NCBI GenBank assembly: GCA_964596165.1
Contig: CAZQTW010000015.1
Location: forward strand, 1-64,000
Direction: 5' to 3'
Length of the DNA: 64,000 nt
Source of the DNA: CAYUQT01 sp964596165
Lineage (GTDB): Bacteria > Planctomycetota > Phycisphaerae > UBA1845 > JAFGLZ01
Position 1 is the first letter of the stretch. Each line of letters opens with the position of its first letter. Of this stretch, positions 33,726-43,263 are shown one piece after another. The notes under the pieces are model-generated. The model did not search any database. It was not told the DNA's origin and saw nothing but the letters and a program-made list of their open reading frames with translations. The position numbers and the translations under genes are program-made.

Positions 33726-36700
33726 ATGGAATCGACGGACTTTTTCAGAAGCGTGGTACCACTTCTTCTGGTCGCCGCTTGGTCTGTCCCGGCCGAGGCG
33801 GAAGCGCAGTCCCCACGTGTGGCCCTGACCGTAAACGATGAGTTGGGAGCGGCCCGCAATGGCGAGGTCGTCTGCTCGGGCGTGCCCTTTGCCAAGGGGT
33901 CGCTTCGGCCGAGCCAACCTATGCACATGGTGACCGACACCGGTCAACCACTGCCGACGCAGACGAAGGTCCTCGGCCACTGGCCCGATGGGAGCGTGAA
34001 ATGGCTGCTCGTGCAGTTCGTGGCCGACTGCCCGGCCAATGGCCGGCGGGGGTACACGCTAGCCCCGGGAACCGGACCGCTGCCGACGCATCCCGTGGCG
34101 GTCCGCCCGGACAACGACCAGATCCTCGTCACGACCGGCAGGCTCCGCGTCAGCATGCTTCGAAGCCGGCTCACTTTTCTGGACGAGGTCTTGCTTCATT
34201 GCGACGAGGTAGACACGCGTATGCTGTCCGGCGGGACACCGATGCGGTTTGTACTGACCGACGGGACCTTACACTCGTCAGCGAACACAAAGCCGGACCT
34301 TGTCGAAGTCGAAGAAAGCGGACCGATCCGCGCCACGATTCGCATGGTCGGCTGGTTGCAGGGACCCAAGGGCGAGCGGCTGTACAAACTGGATACGCGA
34401 CTGCGATTCTACGCGGGGCAGGCCTACGTCAAGGCCGAGTACACCTTCGTCTGCCTGGGCAAGCCCGAACTGCACGAGGTCAGGGAAATCGCCGTCGATC
34501 TTGCCCCGCCTTCCGGAACGGACACCCGCTACCTCCTGCCAGGTGATACCATTCATAATGAAGGAACGCTGAGCACGAAGCAGACTGCCGTTCTATCGGT
34601 CGATTCCAAGTTGGTCTGCAAGGCCGGACTTGCCGGCAGCCAGTCGACGGCTAGGACCCGTTTGGACGGCTGGGCACTTCTCCGGAACGAGAATGCAGCA
34701 GTGGGCGTAGCCATCCGCGATTTCAGGCACTTGTGCCCGAAGGCGATCGAATTGGCTCCGACCCGGATCACGCTCTCGCTTTGGAGCCCCCGCGGTGGCG
34801 AGATCCTCAGGCTCGGCCGGACGAGGGCCAAGACCCATCATGTCCTCTACGACTTCGGCGCGGTCGGCGGCCGAGACGCCGCACTCGACCGTCTGAGAGC
34901 GTTTCAGCAGCCGTTGATCGCCACTCCCGATCCCGAGTACTTCTGCGCCACGGGGGCGCTCGGTCCGCTCTCGCCCGAGGGCGCACCCGAGACGACCGAC
35001 TACGACAAGAAGGTCGCGGCTGCCTTCGAGACGCTTCGGCAACGGCGCGAGACCTGGGGCCGCGAGAACGGTCTGCTTCACTACGGCGACTGGTACCACG
35101 GCGGCTACGGCAACAAGCTGACTCGCGGGGATCTCGAGTACGATACGGGTCATGCGTGCTTCCTGCTTTACGCCCGCAGCGGCCGACGGGCTTACTACGA
35201 TTTCGCCGTTGCCTGCAATCAGCACTTCATCGACATCGACGTCAACCATGAAACCGGCGACCAGCGGTATCACGGGTACGGCGATCATGCCGAGACTCAC
35301 GAGGCCGTCACGACGGGCATGGAGTGGGGTCACGTATTTACCGACTGTCCCGCCGATGCGTACTGCCTCACCGGCGACGAACGGAGTCTGGCCGCCGTCC
35401 GAATGATCGCGGATCGAGTGGCCACCATCGCGGATGGCGACGGCTACGGCCGTATTCGCGACATCCTTGCGGGAGCGGAGCGGCAGCTCGGCTGGCCTTT
35501 GTTGGCCCTGTGTCGGGCGTACGAAGTGACGCGCGACGAGAAGTACCTCAAGGCGGCCGCAAAGGTGGTCGCCTACATCAAGATCTACGCCAAGGACCCG
35601 CCGGCCCAGTATGCCGACGGCAAGTGGTGGCGATCATGGATGATGGACGGCGCCAAGGTCTTCATGACCGGCATCGTGCACGACGGCCTGGCCGCCTATT
35701 ACGAGCTGACGAAGGACCCCGAGCTGCGCGATGTCATCATCAAGAGCCTCAACTGGCTCATCGATCACATGTGGAACCCGCAGACGGACACGTTTGTCTA
35801 CGAATTCAATGCGATGAACCGGCCGCACCGTATGGTGGGAACGGCCGACCTAAATATGGAGATTGTAGATGCCTTCCGGTTCGGCTACGAGTTGACGGGC
35901 GATCGGCGCTATTGGGCCGTCGCGGCACGTGCGTTCCGGCAGCGCGTTCGCGAGATGAAGCCGGAGGTCGACGGCAAGTCGTTTTCGATCGACACCCGTC
36001 GGTCGCCGTATACCGCCGCGTATTTCGCGCGCGAGCACATCGCGCCGAATGCCCTGCCGCCGCCTCCACAGCCGCTGGTCCAGGCGCCCACGGCAGCGCC
36101 TGAAGGCCCGCGGCCGGAGGTCCTGCTGAGAGCCGACTTCGATGGCGATCTGAAGTGTCACACGCAGGATGGGGAGCGATCGGGGGACCGCGTCGGAAGG
36201 ATCGACTTCGTGCCGGGCCGACGCGGTCAGGCCGTGGCCGTCGGCCGGGGAGGATATGCATGGCTGCCCGCGCCCCCCGACCTGCTTCGCCGGCCGGGAT
36301 CGATCGAGCTGTGGGTCCGGCTGCATTTCAAGAAGAAGGCCGAAGAACCGGGCCAGAGCGCGGTGTTCAGCATTGAGGGATCGACTCCCCTGATCGATGC
36401 TCTGGAGGCCTGCACGATCTACGGCGATCTTCGAATTCGAATGAAGGATCACGTCGGCCACTTGCACGGCACGGCCGAGGGCCTCATCGCACAGTGGGAG
36501 CCGGGCGAGTGGCATCACGTCACCGTAACCTGGGACAATCAGCGGGTGCGACTCTATCTCGACGGAAAGGAGCAGACGCGACCGGACGAGGGCAAGCGGG
36601 CGGGAGACGCCGTGGTCGCTTTGCCTTCCGGGCCGCAGACGCGCATCAACCTGGGCTGGCGACTCGGCAACTGGCACTGCGACTGCGACATCGACCAGTT

Positions 36701-36758
36701 GACCGTATACGGACGTGCGCTGACGGAGGCGGAGGTGGCGGCCCGACTCGGATCTTAG
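33726..36758 (+). CDS. Secreted PcRGLX/YetA-like polysaccharide lyase-type protein with C-terminal LamG-like domain
   Basis: 1010 aa. The ATG at 33726 follows ACGAGG. A signal peptide (to AEAEAQ) precedes an N-terminal RIFT-barrel region (VVCSGVPFAKGSLRP, HWPDGSVKWLLVQF) like that of PcRGLX/YetA exo-rhamnogalacturonan lyases. A beta-sandwich and then a helical toroid (LHYGDWYHGGYGNKLTRG, HGYGDHAETHEAVTTGMEWG) follow to about residue 775. A Pro-rich linker (LPPPPQPLVQAP) leads to a concanavalin/LamG-type domain (about 795-1010; PGEWHHVTVTWDNQRVRLYLDG). It is likely an extracellular pectin or rhamnogalacturonan-degrading enzyme with a binding domain; activity is inferred. Confidence 0.75.
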   Translation: MESTDFFRSVVPLLLVAAWSVPAEAEAQSPRVALTVNDELGAARNGEVVCSGVPFAKGSLRPSQPMHMVTDTGQPLPTQTKVLGHWPDGSVKWLLVQFVADCPANGRRGYTLAPGTGPLPTHPVAVRPDNDQILVTTGRLRVSMLRSRLTFLDEVLLHCDEVDTRMLSGGTPMRFVLTDGTLHSSANTKPDLVEVEESGPIRATIRMVGWLQGPKGERLYKLDTRLRFYAGQAYVKAEYTFVCLGKPELHEVREIAVDLAPPSGTDTRYLLPGDTIHNEGTLSTKQTAVLSVDSKLVCKAGLAGSQSTARTRLDGWALLRNENAAVGVAIRDFRHLCPKAIELAPTRITLSLWSPRGGEILRLGRTRAKTHHVLYDFGAVGGRDAALDRLRAFQQPLIATPDPEYFCATGALGPLSPEGAPETTDYDKKVAAAFETLRQRRETWGRENGLLHYGDWYHGGYGNKLTRGDLEYDTGHACFLLYARSGRRAYYDFAVACNQHFIDIDVNHETGDQRYHGYGDHAETHEAVTTGMEWGHVFTDCPADAYCLTGDERSLAAVRMIADRVATIADGDGYGRIRDILAGAERQLGWPLLALCRAYEVTRDEKYLKAAAKVVAYIKIYAKDPPAQYADGKWWRSWMMDGAKVFMTGIVHDGLAAYYELTKDPELRDVIIKSLNWLIDHMWNPQTDTFVYEFNAMNRPHRMVGTADLNMEIVDAFRFGYELTGDRRYWAVAARAFRQRVREMKPEVDGKSFSIDTRRSPYTAAYFAREHIAPNALPPPPQPLVQAPTAAPEGPRPEVLLRADFDGDLKCHTQDGERSGDRVGRIDFVPGRRGQAVAVGRGGYAWLPAPPDLLRRPGSIELWVRLHFKKKAEEPGQSAVFSIEGSTPLIDALEACTIYGDLRIRMKDHVGHLHGTAEGLIAQWEPGEWHHVTVTWDNQRVRLYLDGKEQTRPDEGKRAGDAVVALPSGPQTRINLGWRLGNWHCDCDIDQLTVYGRALTEAEVAARLGS

Positions 36759-36905
36759 GCCAGCGGCATCGCTGTCGGGGTGTTGCATCGATCCTGTGTG
36801 ATCGCACGCGTCCTTCGACGTCTACGCGGTGCGCCGGCTTCGTGGGCTCGATCAAGGCCGAAAGCGAGACATCGACTCAGGTTGCGTCCGGCCGGTGGCG
36901 CGGGT

Positions 36906-37721
36906 TCAGGGACCGAATCTGCGGGCGACAAACATACCGGTGCTGCAGAGGATGTGAATGGCCCCCTCGGACTCCAAACGGTCCTCTATAATTCGCCGCA
37001 GATGCGACACGTCTTCACCTGCGAGCAATTGCCGCGCTCCCACGGTCGAGAGAACGTAGTCGACCAGCGGTTTGACGAGCGTGACCCTGAGTGAGTTCTC
37101 GTAGCGTTCCTGTCTCACATCCATGAAGTACTTCTCGAGCAGAGCGGCGCCGTTCTCCAAGCAGAAAGGCCTCACCAGGGTATTGTCCGCGAAAGGCAAA
37201 TCAGGCGCCACGGCACGGACTACGTCCCGAAGCTCCATCAAATTGTCCAAGCCGTTCGTGGCGGCATAGACTCGACCGCCGGGTTTCAAGACTCGCCGAA
37301 TCTCGCTCAGGGTCTTGTCGAGGTCCGGCACGTGGTACAGCATGTGATTGGCCACGACGGCATCGAGGGCTTCATCCGCGAAGGGGATGGCTTGTGCATC
37401 CACGGCCAGGTACGCGAATCGTCGGGCGGCATGTTTCAGATTGTCCCGAGCCTCCGTCAGCATCCCCGGAGAGAAGTCGGATAGGATGACCTCGTGGGCG
37501 GCCGGGATCCGATCACAGTTCGATCGCCAGAGTCTGCCCGGCCCGCAGCCAAGCTCCAGCAGACGACAACGATCCGGCAGTTCAAACAGATTGTAGACCC
37601 ACCTGTACCAATCCAGTTTATTGGTGCTGAATTGACGGTGCAGACGGATGCGGGCGTTCAATCGTGCCGAATCGGCGTAGTGCTCCCTGATGCGGTCGTC
37701 GACTCTCGGCGGGTCCGACAT
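36906..37721 (-). CDS. SAM-dependent methyltransferase (UbiE/type 11 class)
   Basis: 271 aa from the ATG at 37721. The frame is open further upstream but there it overlaps the GIY-YIG gene. Motif I is LLELGCGPGRLWR, then VILSDFSPGMLTEARDN, VDAQAIPFADEALDAVVANH and LKPGGRVYAAT, the standard Methyltransf_11 order. The substrate is unknown. It is the last gene of a minus-strand set with the GIY-YIG gene (22-nt gap) and LD-carboxypeptidase. Confidence 0.85.
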   Translation of the reverse strand: MSDPPRVDDRIREHYADSARLNARIRLHRQFSTNKLDWYRWVYNLFELPDRCRLLELGCGPGRLWRSNCDRIPAAHEVILSDFSPGMLTEARDNLKHAARRFAYLAVDAQAIPFADEALDAVVANHMLYHVPDLDKTLSEIRRVLKPGGRVYAATNGLDNLMELRDVVRAVAPDLPFADNTLVRPFCLENGAALLEKYFMDVRQERYENSLRVTLVKPLVDYVLSTVGARQLLAGEDVSHLRRIIEDRLESEGAIHILCSTGMFVARRFGP

Positions 37722-37743
37722 GATCGTCACGTCCCAAGGCGGC

Positions 37744-38130
37744 TCACCTTTCTGCCGTGAGGAGAAGGTGAGCCCGACAATGCTTCCGACAATCGCCGGA
37801 CCCAAAGCCCGGCACAATGACCCGGCCGCCCTGCAATCGGGTCCGCCTGGTCCACCGGCACTCGGCGCCCGCGCGCCACGGTCGGACGTCGATTCGCACG
37901 ACCATCGCCTCGGATCGAGAAAGTAGGTAGTCGATGTGCCAGCGCAACGGCTTGCGACGTCGCCGGTGGCGCTCAAGCCGCGCAGCCAAATTTCGCCGCG
38001 CGCTACCCACGTAGACGTAGGTTCCGGCGGGAAACGCAAAGCGGCCCAACCGCCCGATCCGAAGCGTGAGAGGTGCGGCCAGGCGGATCCACAATCGGTA
38101 AACGCCCGAGTCTGTGTTCACGCGCCGCAC
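37744..38130 (-). CDS. GIY-YIG (DUF123/Uri-type) endonuclease-domain protein
   Basis: 128 aa. The GTG at 38130 is preceded by GGGAGAAG at 8 nt; an earlier GTG (38148) lacks a site. SGVYRLWIRL and FPAGTYVYVGSARRNLAARLERHRR hold the GIY-YIG-like strands and the catalytic Arg helix; LRWHIDYLL and CRWTRRT follow as in DUF123 proteins. Later Cys/His residues (GFGSGDCRKHCRAHLL) fit the family's C-terminal motif. The biological role of DUF123 proteins is not established. It lies 33 nt after the LD-carboxypeptidase gene. Confidence 0.8.
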   Translation of the reverse strand: MRRVNTDSGVYRLWIRLAAPLTLRIGRLGRFAFPAGTYVYVGSARRNLAARLERHRRRRKPLRWHIDYLLSRSEAMVVRIDVRPWRAGAECRWTRRTRLQGGRVIVPGFGSGDCRKHCRAHLLLTAER

Positions 38131-38163
38131 GTTTGAGGCTTCTCCCACGACGCAAGGACAGAC

Positions 38164-39132
38164 TTACGCGGAGGCGCAGCGTTCGAACACAAGCCGGTCG
38201 CCTTGTCGAACCAGACACAGCGGCCGATTCAGCGGCAACGGCGCCGCCGGCCAAACGTGACCGAAATTGCAGTGCCCAACCACCGGGATCTTGTGTGACG
38301 GCAGATGAAACCGCAGCAACTCAACCACGGCACCGTGAAGGTCCTTCCGATCGCGCCTGAAGTCGCCCAGGAGGAGGCCCTCGACACGATCGAACAGACC
38401 CGCGAGTCGGAGCTGCGCCAGCATCCGATCGATTCGTTCAGGCTTTTCGTTGACATCCTCGAGAGCGAGCCATTTCCCGCGGGTGGCAAAGGTCCGCTCG
38501 AACGGCGTACCAAGCATGGCGGCCACCAGCGTCAGGTTCCCACCGACGACGCGGATCACCGATCGTCGGGGCAGCTTGCCGGAAATCAGTCGTCCCGACA
38601 TCGGCCGCGCGGACGCCCCGCCGTCGACCATGGCGCGAAGATCGGCCATGAAGGTGTCGAATTGTCTCATCGCTGTTCGTCGGGGTCGGGCGCGATCCAG
38701 TACGAAGACCGGCGCGACATCGTGGATTCCCTGCGCCATAGGGTAGGCCGACACAATGTTGACCAGGCTGGTCATTTCGCTAAAGCCGAAAACCGTGATC
38801 GGGGTCCGTCTGCGCCGAAGCACGTCGAAATCGATTCGATGCAGGATTCGGCTGAACCACGCCCCGCCCGCCAGGGCGATCACGGCGGCGACGCCGTCAT
38901 CGGCCAGCGCCCCCATAAGGTCGCCGGCGCGCCGGGCATCGTCGGTGCGCCCGCCGTGACGATCGTCCTCCCTCGCCTCAAGGCATCGAAGATCGGTGGA
39001 GACTCTGTACCGCTCGCCAAAGACGCGGGCGATACGGCGCCACAGCCATCTCGCATCGCCGTACCGAAGCCTGGACAAGCGGGCTGCGATCGGCGCACCG
39101 GCCGCAATCAGGTGAACACGCAAACGTCTCAT
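38164..39132 (-). CDS. LD-carboxypeptidase-family serine peptidase (S66; LdcA/MccF-like)
   Basis: 322 aa from the ATG at 39132, with GGAAG upstream; an in-frame ATG at 39153 is possible. Family features are DDARRAGDLMGALADDGVAA, IALAGGAW, the nucleophile Ser in VFGFSEMTSLVNI, the Glu in WLALEDVNEKPERI and the catalytic His in VVGHCNFGH. LdcA trims murein tetrapeptides to tripeptides in peptidoglycan recycling; MccF-like members give resistance to peptide-nucleotide antibiotics. There is no signal peptide, so it is cytoplasmic. Which branch it belongs to needs a tree. Confidence 0.88.
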   Translation of the reverse strand: MRRLRVHLIAAGAPIAARLSRLRYGDARWLWRRIARVFGERYRVSTDLRCLEAREDDRHGGRTDDARRAGDLMGALADDGVAAVIALAGGAWFSRILHRIDFDVLRRRRTPITVFGFSEMTSLVNIVSAYPMAQGIHDVAPVFVLDRARPRRTAMRQFDTFMADLRAMVDGGASARPMSGRLISGKLPRRSVIRVVGGNLTLVAAMLGTPFERTFATRGKWLALEDVNEKPERIDRMLAQLRLAGLFDRVEGLLLGDFRRDRKDLHGAVVELLRFHLPSHKIPVVGHCNFGHVWPAAPLPLNRPLCLVRQGDRLVFERCASA

Positions 39133-39376
39133 GGGACTTCCGGCGACGATCATAGGCACGCAATCGCCGATCGGCAAGAACCGGACGAGCCGGCTCCTAT
39201 CCCGTCTTCCTTGAGCAGTTCCTCCCCGACGGAATCAACCGGGGTCTTCGTCGATGACGGATTCCGACGGAAGATGGTCCGCCCCATCGTAGACGGGCTG
39301 CATTCGCCGGACCTGTTGACAGGGCGAATCCGCTCGTGTCACATGTCGGATTGGGTTTTCTTGAAAGGAATGCGGA

Positions 39377-40786
39377 ATGACAACCAGCCAGACCGGCGGA
39401 AATCGATCGGGCAGTGTGACGAATCGCAGGACGTTCTTGGGACAGGCCGCGGCGGTCGGCGCCGCCTCGGCGTTCACGATCCTGCCGGGCCGCATCCTCG
39501 GCGGCCAACGGCAGCTTTCGCCGAACGACAAGCTGAACATCGCCGGGATCGGTGTCGGTGGCATGGGCGGCGGCAACCTGTCTCGTTGCGAAAGTGAAAA
39601 CATCGTTGCCCTCTGTGATGTGGACTATGCCCACGCCGCGAAGGTATTCGCGAAATACCCGAAGGCCCGGCGCTACAAGGATTTTCGGGTCATGTTGGAG
39701 AAGGAGAAGGACCTGGACGCCGTGGTGGTGGCCACTCCCGACCATACGCACGCCGTGGCGGCCCTGGCGGCGATCAAACAAGGTCTTCACGTCTACGTCC
39801 AGAAGCCGCTCACCTATGACGTGCGCGAGGCCCGCGTGCTCACCGAGGCCGCACGCCAGTACAAGGTCGTGACGCAGATGGGCAACCAGGGACACTCCGG
39901 CGACGACATTCGCCGGGTGTGTGAGTGGATCTGGTCCGGCGCCATCGGCCCGGTGCGCGAGGTCCATGCGTGGACGAATCGCCCCGTCTGGCCGCAGAGC
40001 ATCGAGGTGGAACGTCCCAAGGACACACCGCCGGTTCCGCCGACGCTGGACTGGGATCTCTGGATCGGCCCCGCCCCCATGCGCCCCTATCATCCGAAAT
40101 ACCACCCCGGCGAGTGGCGGGCGTGGTGCGACTTCGGCACCGGCTCACTGGGCGATCTGGGCTGTCACATCCTGGACGCGGCCTTCTGGGCGCTCAAACT
40201 GAAGTATCCGGTCAGCGTCGAGGGCTGCATCTCCACCTATTGGAGCGCGTTGTGGAAGGCGGTCAAGCCGAAGAATGAGAACTATCCGCGATCGACCATC
40301 ATCCGCTACCAATTCCCCGCACGCGAAGGTATGCCGGAAGTCAAGCTGACGTGGTGGGACGGCGGGATGATGCCGCCCCGGCCGGACGAGTTCGAACCGG
40401 GCAAGAAGATGGGCGACGACGACGGCGGCCTGCTCTTTATCGGCGACAAGGGCATTCTGATGTGCGGCAACTACGGCCGAAAACTGCAACTGATTCCCGA
40501 ATCGCGAATGAAGGACGTGCCGCCACCGCCCAATACGATCGAGCGGATTCCGGGCGGTGTGGACGGACACGAGAAAGACTGGATTCGGGCGTGCAAGGGC
40601 GGCAAGCCGGCCTCCTCAAACTTCGACTATGCCGGTCCGCTGTCCGAAACCGTGCTCATGGGCAACCTGGCGGTACGTTTCCCCGACCGCAAGCTCCTCT
40701 GGGACGGCGAGAAGATGGAGGTCACCAACGACAAGGACGCCAACGCCTTCGTTCGACGGCCATACCGCGAGGGATGGACACTGTGA
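39377..40786 (+). CDS. Tat-exported Gfo/Idh/MocA oxidoreductase, partner of DUF1080 protein
   Basis: 469 aa. The ATG at 39377 follows GAAAGGAATGCGG. VTNRRTFLGQAAAV is a twin-arginine signal. The Rossmann motif GIGVGGMGGGNLS, ATPDHTHAVAALAAI and the catalytic VQKPL (Q in place of the usual E in EKP) follow. WCDFGTGSLGDLGCHILD holds the conserved Asp and His of the active site. DUF1080 is the next gene, 136 nt on. In known systems, Gfo/Idh enzymes oxidise C3 of glycosides and DUF1080 proteins cleave the 3-keto-glycoside, so the pair may form such a periplasmic route. Confidence 0.88.
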   Translation: MTTSQTGGNRSGSVTNRRTFLGQAAAVGAASAFTILPGRILGGQRQLSPNDKLNIAGIGVGGMGGGNLSRCESENIVALCDVDYAHAAKVFAKYPKARRYKDFRVMLEKEKDLDAVVVATPDHTHAVAALAAIKQGLHVYVQKPLTYDVREARVLTEAARQYKVVTQMGNQGHSGDDIRRVCEWIWSGAIGPVREVHAWTNRPVWPQSIEVERPKDTPPVPPTLDWDLWIGPAPMRPYHPKYHPGEWRAWCDFGTGSLGDLGCHILDAAFWALKLKYPVSVEGCISTYWSALWKAVKPKNENYPRSTIIRYQFPAREGMPEVKLTWWDGGMMPPRPDEFEPGKKMGDDDGGLLFIGDKGILMCGNYGRKLQLIPESRMKDVPPPPNTIERIPGGVDGHEKDWIRACKGGKPASSNFDYAGPLSETVLMGNLAVRFPDRKLLWDGEKMEVTNDKDANAFVRRPYREGWTL

Positions 40787-40922
40787 CTCCACGCGCCCGA
40801 GGCGCAACGGGGCTCGAATGGCCGCCTCGTCCTTGACAAGGCGGCGAGCGAGCGGGATACATAACAGTCCTTCGGCATTGGTTCGCCGATTACGGAAACA
40901 GGATTTTTACGGAGAGGCGCTC

Positions 40923-41624
40923 ATGAGGATTGATCGGGTCGTCGTACTCGCACTGGCCATGTTTGCGGGATCCGCAATGGCTTCGGACAGTTGCTGCAAA
41001 AAGGACAACACCCCGCCCGAGGGGTTCACGGCCTTGTTCAACGGCAAGGATCTGACCGGCTGGAAAGGGCTTGTGGCCAACCCTCCCGCACGAGCCAAGA
41101 TGACGCCGGAGCAGCTTGCCGAGGCCCAAAAGAAGGCCGATGAGCGAATGCGGGCCCACTGGAAGGTCGAGGACGGCGTCCTCGTTTTCGACGGCAAGGG
41201 CGACAGTCTCTGCACGGCCAAGGATTACGGCGACTTCGAGATGTACGTCGACTGGAAGATCCTCAAGAACGGCGACAGCGGTATCTATCTCCGCGGATCG
41301 CCTCAGGTACAGATCTGGGATCCGGCCTCCGGTCCCGCCGCCGGGGTGGGTTCGGGTGGCCTGTACAACAACCAGAAGCACCCGTCAAAGCCACTCCTCA
41401 AGGCGGACAATCCCGTCGGGGAATGGAACACCTTCTACATCAAGATGGTCGGCGACAAGGTGACCGTGAAGCTGAACGGCAAACAGGTCGTCGACAATGT
41501 CGTCATGGAAAACTACTGGGAGCGCGACAAGCCCATCTACCCCACCGGGCAAATCGAACTTCAGAACCACGGAAACACGCTGTATTTCAAGAACATCTAC
41601 ATCAAGGAGTTGCCTAGGCCGTAG
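40923..41624 (+). CDS. Secreted DUF1080 protein (3-keto-disaccharide hydrolase family)
   Basis: 233 aa. The ATG at 40923 follows GGAGAGGCGCTC. The signal peptide ends near GSAMAS. The domain opens with FTALFNGKDLTGWKG, typical for DUF1080, and continues with WKVEDGVLVFDGKG, FEMYVDWKILKNGDSGIYLRG and the C-terminal PTGQIELQNHGNTLYFKNIYIKEL-type ending. The concanavalin-like fold includes family members that hydrolyse 3-keto-glycosides. It is paired with the Gfo/Idh gene at 39377. Confidence 0.9.
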   Translation: MRIDRVVVLALAMFAGSAMASDSCCKKDNTPPEGFTALFNGKDLTGWKGLVANPPARAKMTPEQLAEAQKKADERMRAHWKVEDGVLVFDGKGDSLCTAKDYGDFEMYVDWKILKNGDSGIYLRGSPQVQIWDPASGPAAGVGSGGLYNNQKHPSKPLLKADNPVGEWNTFYIKMVGDKVTVKLNGKQVVDNVVMENYWERDKPIYPTGQIELQNHGNTLYFKNIYIKELPRP

Positions 41625-41642
41625 GAGTCGGTTCGCGGACGG

Positions 41643-42872
41643 TCAGTCTTCCAGCAGGAGGTATTCCGACGGGATCGCGCGGAAGACCTCTTCGGTGCTG
41701 GTCTGCCCCTTGGCTACCTTCAGCAGCGCGGCATGCCGGAACTCCCGCATGCCCTGTTCAATGGCCTTTGCCCTCATGTCGCGCGTCGGCTTGCCGTCCG
41801 CGATCAACTGGCGAATCTCGTTGGAGAAGGTCATGATCTCGAAGACGCCGGTCCGGTCGCTGTAGCCGGACATGTCGCACGCGTCGCAGCCCTTGGGGGC
41901 ATAGAGGTGCTTGCCTTCCTCCGGTTCGAGCCAGGCGCGGACCTCGTCATAGGTTTTCGGTGCGTGGCTGATGTCAAACGCCACCCTGCATTTCGGGCAG
42001 AGGGTGCGAATCAATCGTTGGGCGACGACTCCCAGCAAACACGTCGACAAGAAGTGGGCTCGAACTCCCAGACTGCGCATGCTCTGAACCGCCGCGGCGG
42101 CCACGGGGGCGTGCAACGTCGCAAAGACGAGATGGCCGCTATTGGCGGCACGAACCGCCGTCTCGGCCGTGACGTCGTCGCGAATCTCGCCGATCATGAT
42201 CACGTCGGGCGATTGGCGCAACAAGGCGCGAAGCAGGTCCGGAAATCCCAGCCCGATCGCGGGATTCACCTGCGATTGGCGCAGCCCCGGCAACGCATAC
42301 TCAATCGGGTCTTCGATGGTATGGATCTTCCGTCGTCCGTCATTCAGGTGCGACAGGCAGGCATAAAGCGTCGTCGTCTTTCCTGATCCCGTGGGCCCGG
42401 TGACCAGGATCAGACCGCTCGGGCTGTTCAGCATCGTGGTGAACTGATTCAGTTCGTGGGGCGACATCCCGAGCTGTTGAATCGACCGCAGCCGCGTGTT
42501 CCGCTCGAGGATATGTATCGCAAAGTCCTCACCGTACAGCGTCGGAATGGTGTTGATTCGAAGGTCGACGACCTGTCCGTCGCGCAACGTATGAATCAGC
42601 CGGCCGTCCAGCGGACGCCGACGTTCCGCGATGTCCATCGACGCGGCGGTCTTGATGTATGTCATGTACCTTCGCCCGGACTCGGGCGAGAGCCGCATTA
42701 TCGGACGAACGATTCCCAGACGGCGGATCTGCACGGCCACGTGGTCCTCGTTCGTGGCGAAGAAGAGGTCGCTGGCCGTCATGGACACGGCATGATCGAT
42801 GATGGCCGCCACGGCCTCTTCCGCGGCCATCTCGGGCAACTCGAATATCTCGGCGGTCTGCGATGCCGTCAT
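41643..42872 (-). CDS. GspE/PilB-type secretion ATPase lacking the usual N-terminal domain
   Basis: 409 aa. Walker A is GPTGSGKTT (159-167), the Asp box IHTIEDPIEY, Walker B VIMIGEIRD and the His box HLVFATLHAP. A zinc-binding tetracysteine is present (CPKC and CDAC, about 100 residues from the C-terminus), which PilT lacks, so it belongs with GspE/PilB. It is shorter than GspE/PilB (500-570 aa) because the N-terminal regulatory domain is missing. Its ATG overlaps the STAS gene stop (ATGA), so both are translated together. No pilin, secretin or inner-membrane platform gene lies nearby. Confidence 0.88.
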   Translation of the reverse strand: MTASQTAEIFELPEMAAEEAVAAIIDHAVSMTASDLFFATNEDHVAVQIRRLGIVRPIMRLSPESGRRYMTYIKTAASMDIAERRRPLDGRLIHTLRDGQVVDLRINTIPTLYGEDFAIHILERNTRLRSIQQLGMSPHELNQFTTMLNSPSGLILVTGPTGSGKTTTLYACLSHLNDGRRKIHTIEDPIEYALPGLRQSQVNPAIGLGFPDLLRALLRQSPDVIMIGEIRDDVTAETAVRAANSGHLVFATLHAPVAAAAVQSMRSLGVRAHFLSTCLLGVVAQRLIRTLCPKCRVAFDISHAPKTYDEVRAWLEPEEGKHLYAPKGCDACDMSGYSDRTGVFEIMTFSNEIRQLIADGKPTRDMRAKAIEQGMREFRHAALLKVAKGQTSTEEVFRAIPSEYLLLED

Positions 42873-43231
42873 GAACTCGCCCCCAATGCCTGTGTCAGCG
42901 CCGCTTTCTCGTCACTGGCCAGATGAATGATCGAACCGATCCGGAGAAAGTCGAGCGCCTGCCGTACCCGTGGGGGAATCGAGTGCAACACGAGCATTCC
43001 CCCGTTTTCCTTGAATCGCTTATGAGACGTGATCAACCAGCCGATCCCGCTCGAGTCAATGAAGGTCGTCTTGGCCATGTCGACCAGGACCTTTCGTTCG
43101 TAACACGGTTCGCCCAAGAGGTCGGTGAACAAATCCGCCCCCCCATCGACCATGACGGCGGCGGTGACATCCCCCTCGCATCCCGTGCGGACGATCGCCT
43201 CATCGGCACCCGACACCAAAGACAGCTTCAT
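42869..43231 (-). CDS. STAS-domain protein (anti-anti-sigma factor-like)
   Basis: 120 aa. The ATG at 43231 has GGAGACGCGAGG upstream. STAS features are RKVLVDMAKTTFIDSSGIGWLI, where the DSSG loop holds the Ser usually phosphorylated by anti-sigma kinases and dephosphorylated by SpoIIE/PP2C enzymes, and a C-terminal LDFLRIGSIIHLASDEKAAL. It is coupled to the ATPase gene by a 4-nt overlap. A promoter is visible at 43264-43291. An unlinked SpoIIE-type phosphatase gene is present at 9393. Confidence 0.87.
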   Translation of the reverse strand: MKLSLVSGADEAIVRTGCEGDVTAAVMVDGGADLFTDLLGEPCYERKVLVDMAKTTFIDSSGIGWLITSHKRFKENGGMLVLHSIPPRVRQALDFLRIGSIIHLASDEKAALTQALGASS

Positions 43232-43263
43232 CCTCGCGTCTCCGTCGAACGTGACAGGCGACC

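Noticed and set aside
38305..39597. 430-codon plus-strand open frame across the LD-carboxypeptidase gene
   Set aside because: The minus-strand gene has all three S66 catalytic motifs; the plus frame has none and its end lies inside the Gfo/Idh gene in another frame.
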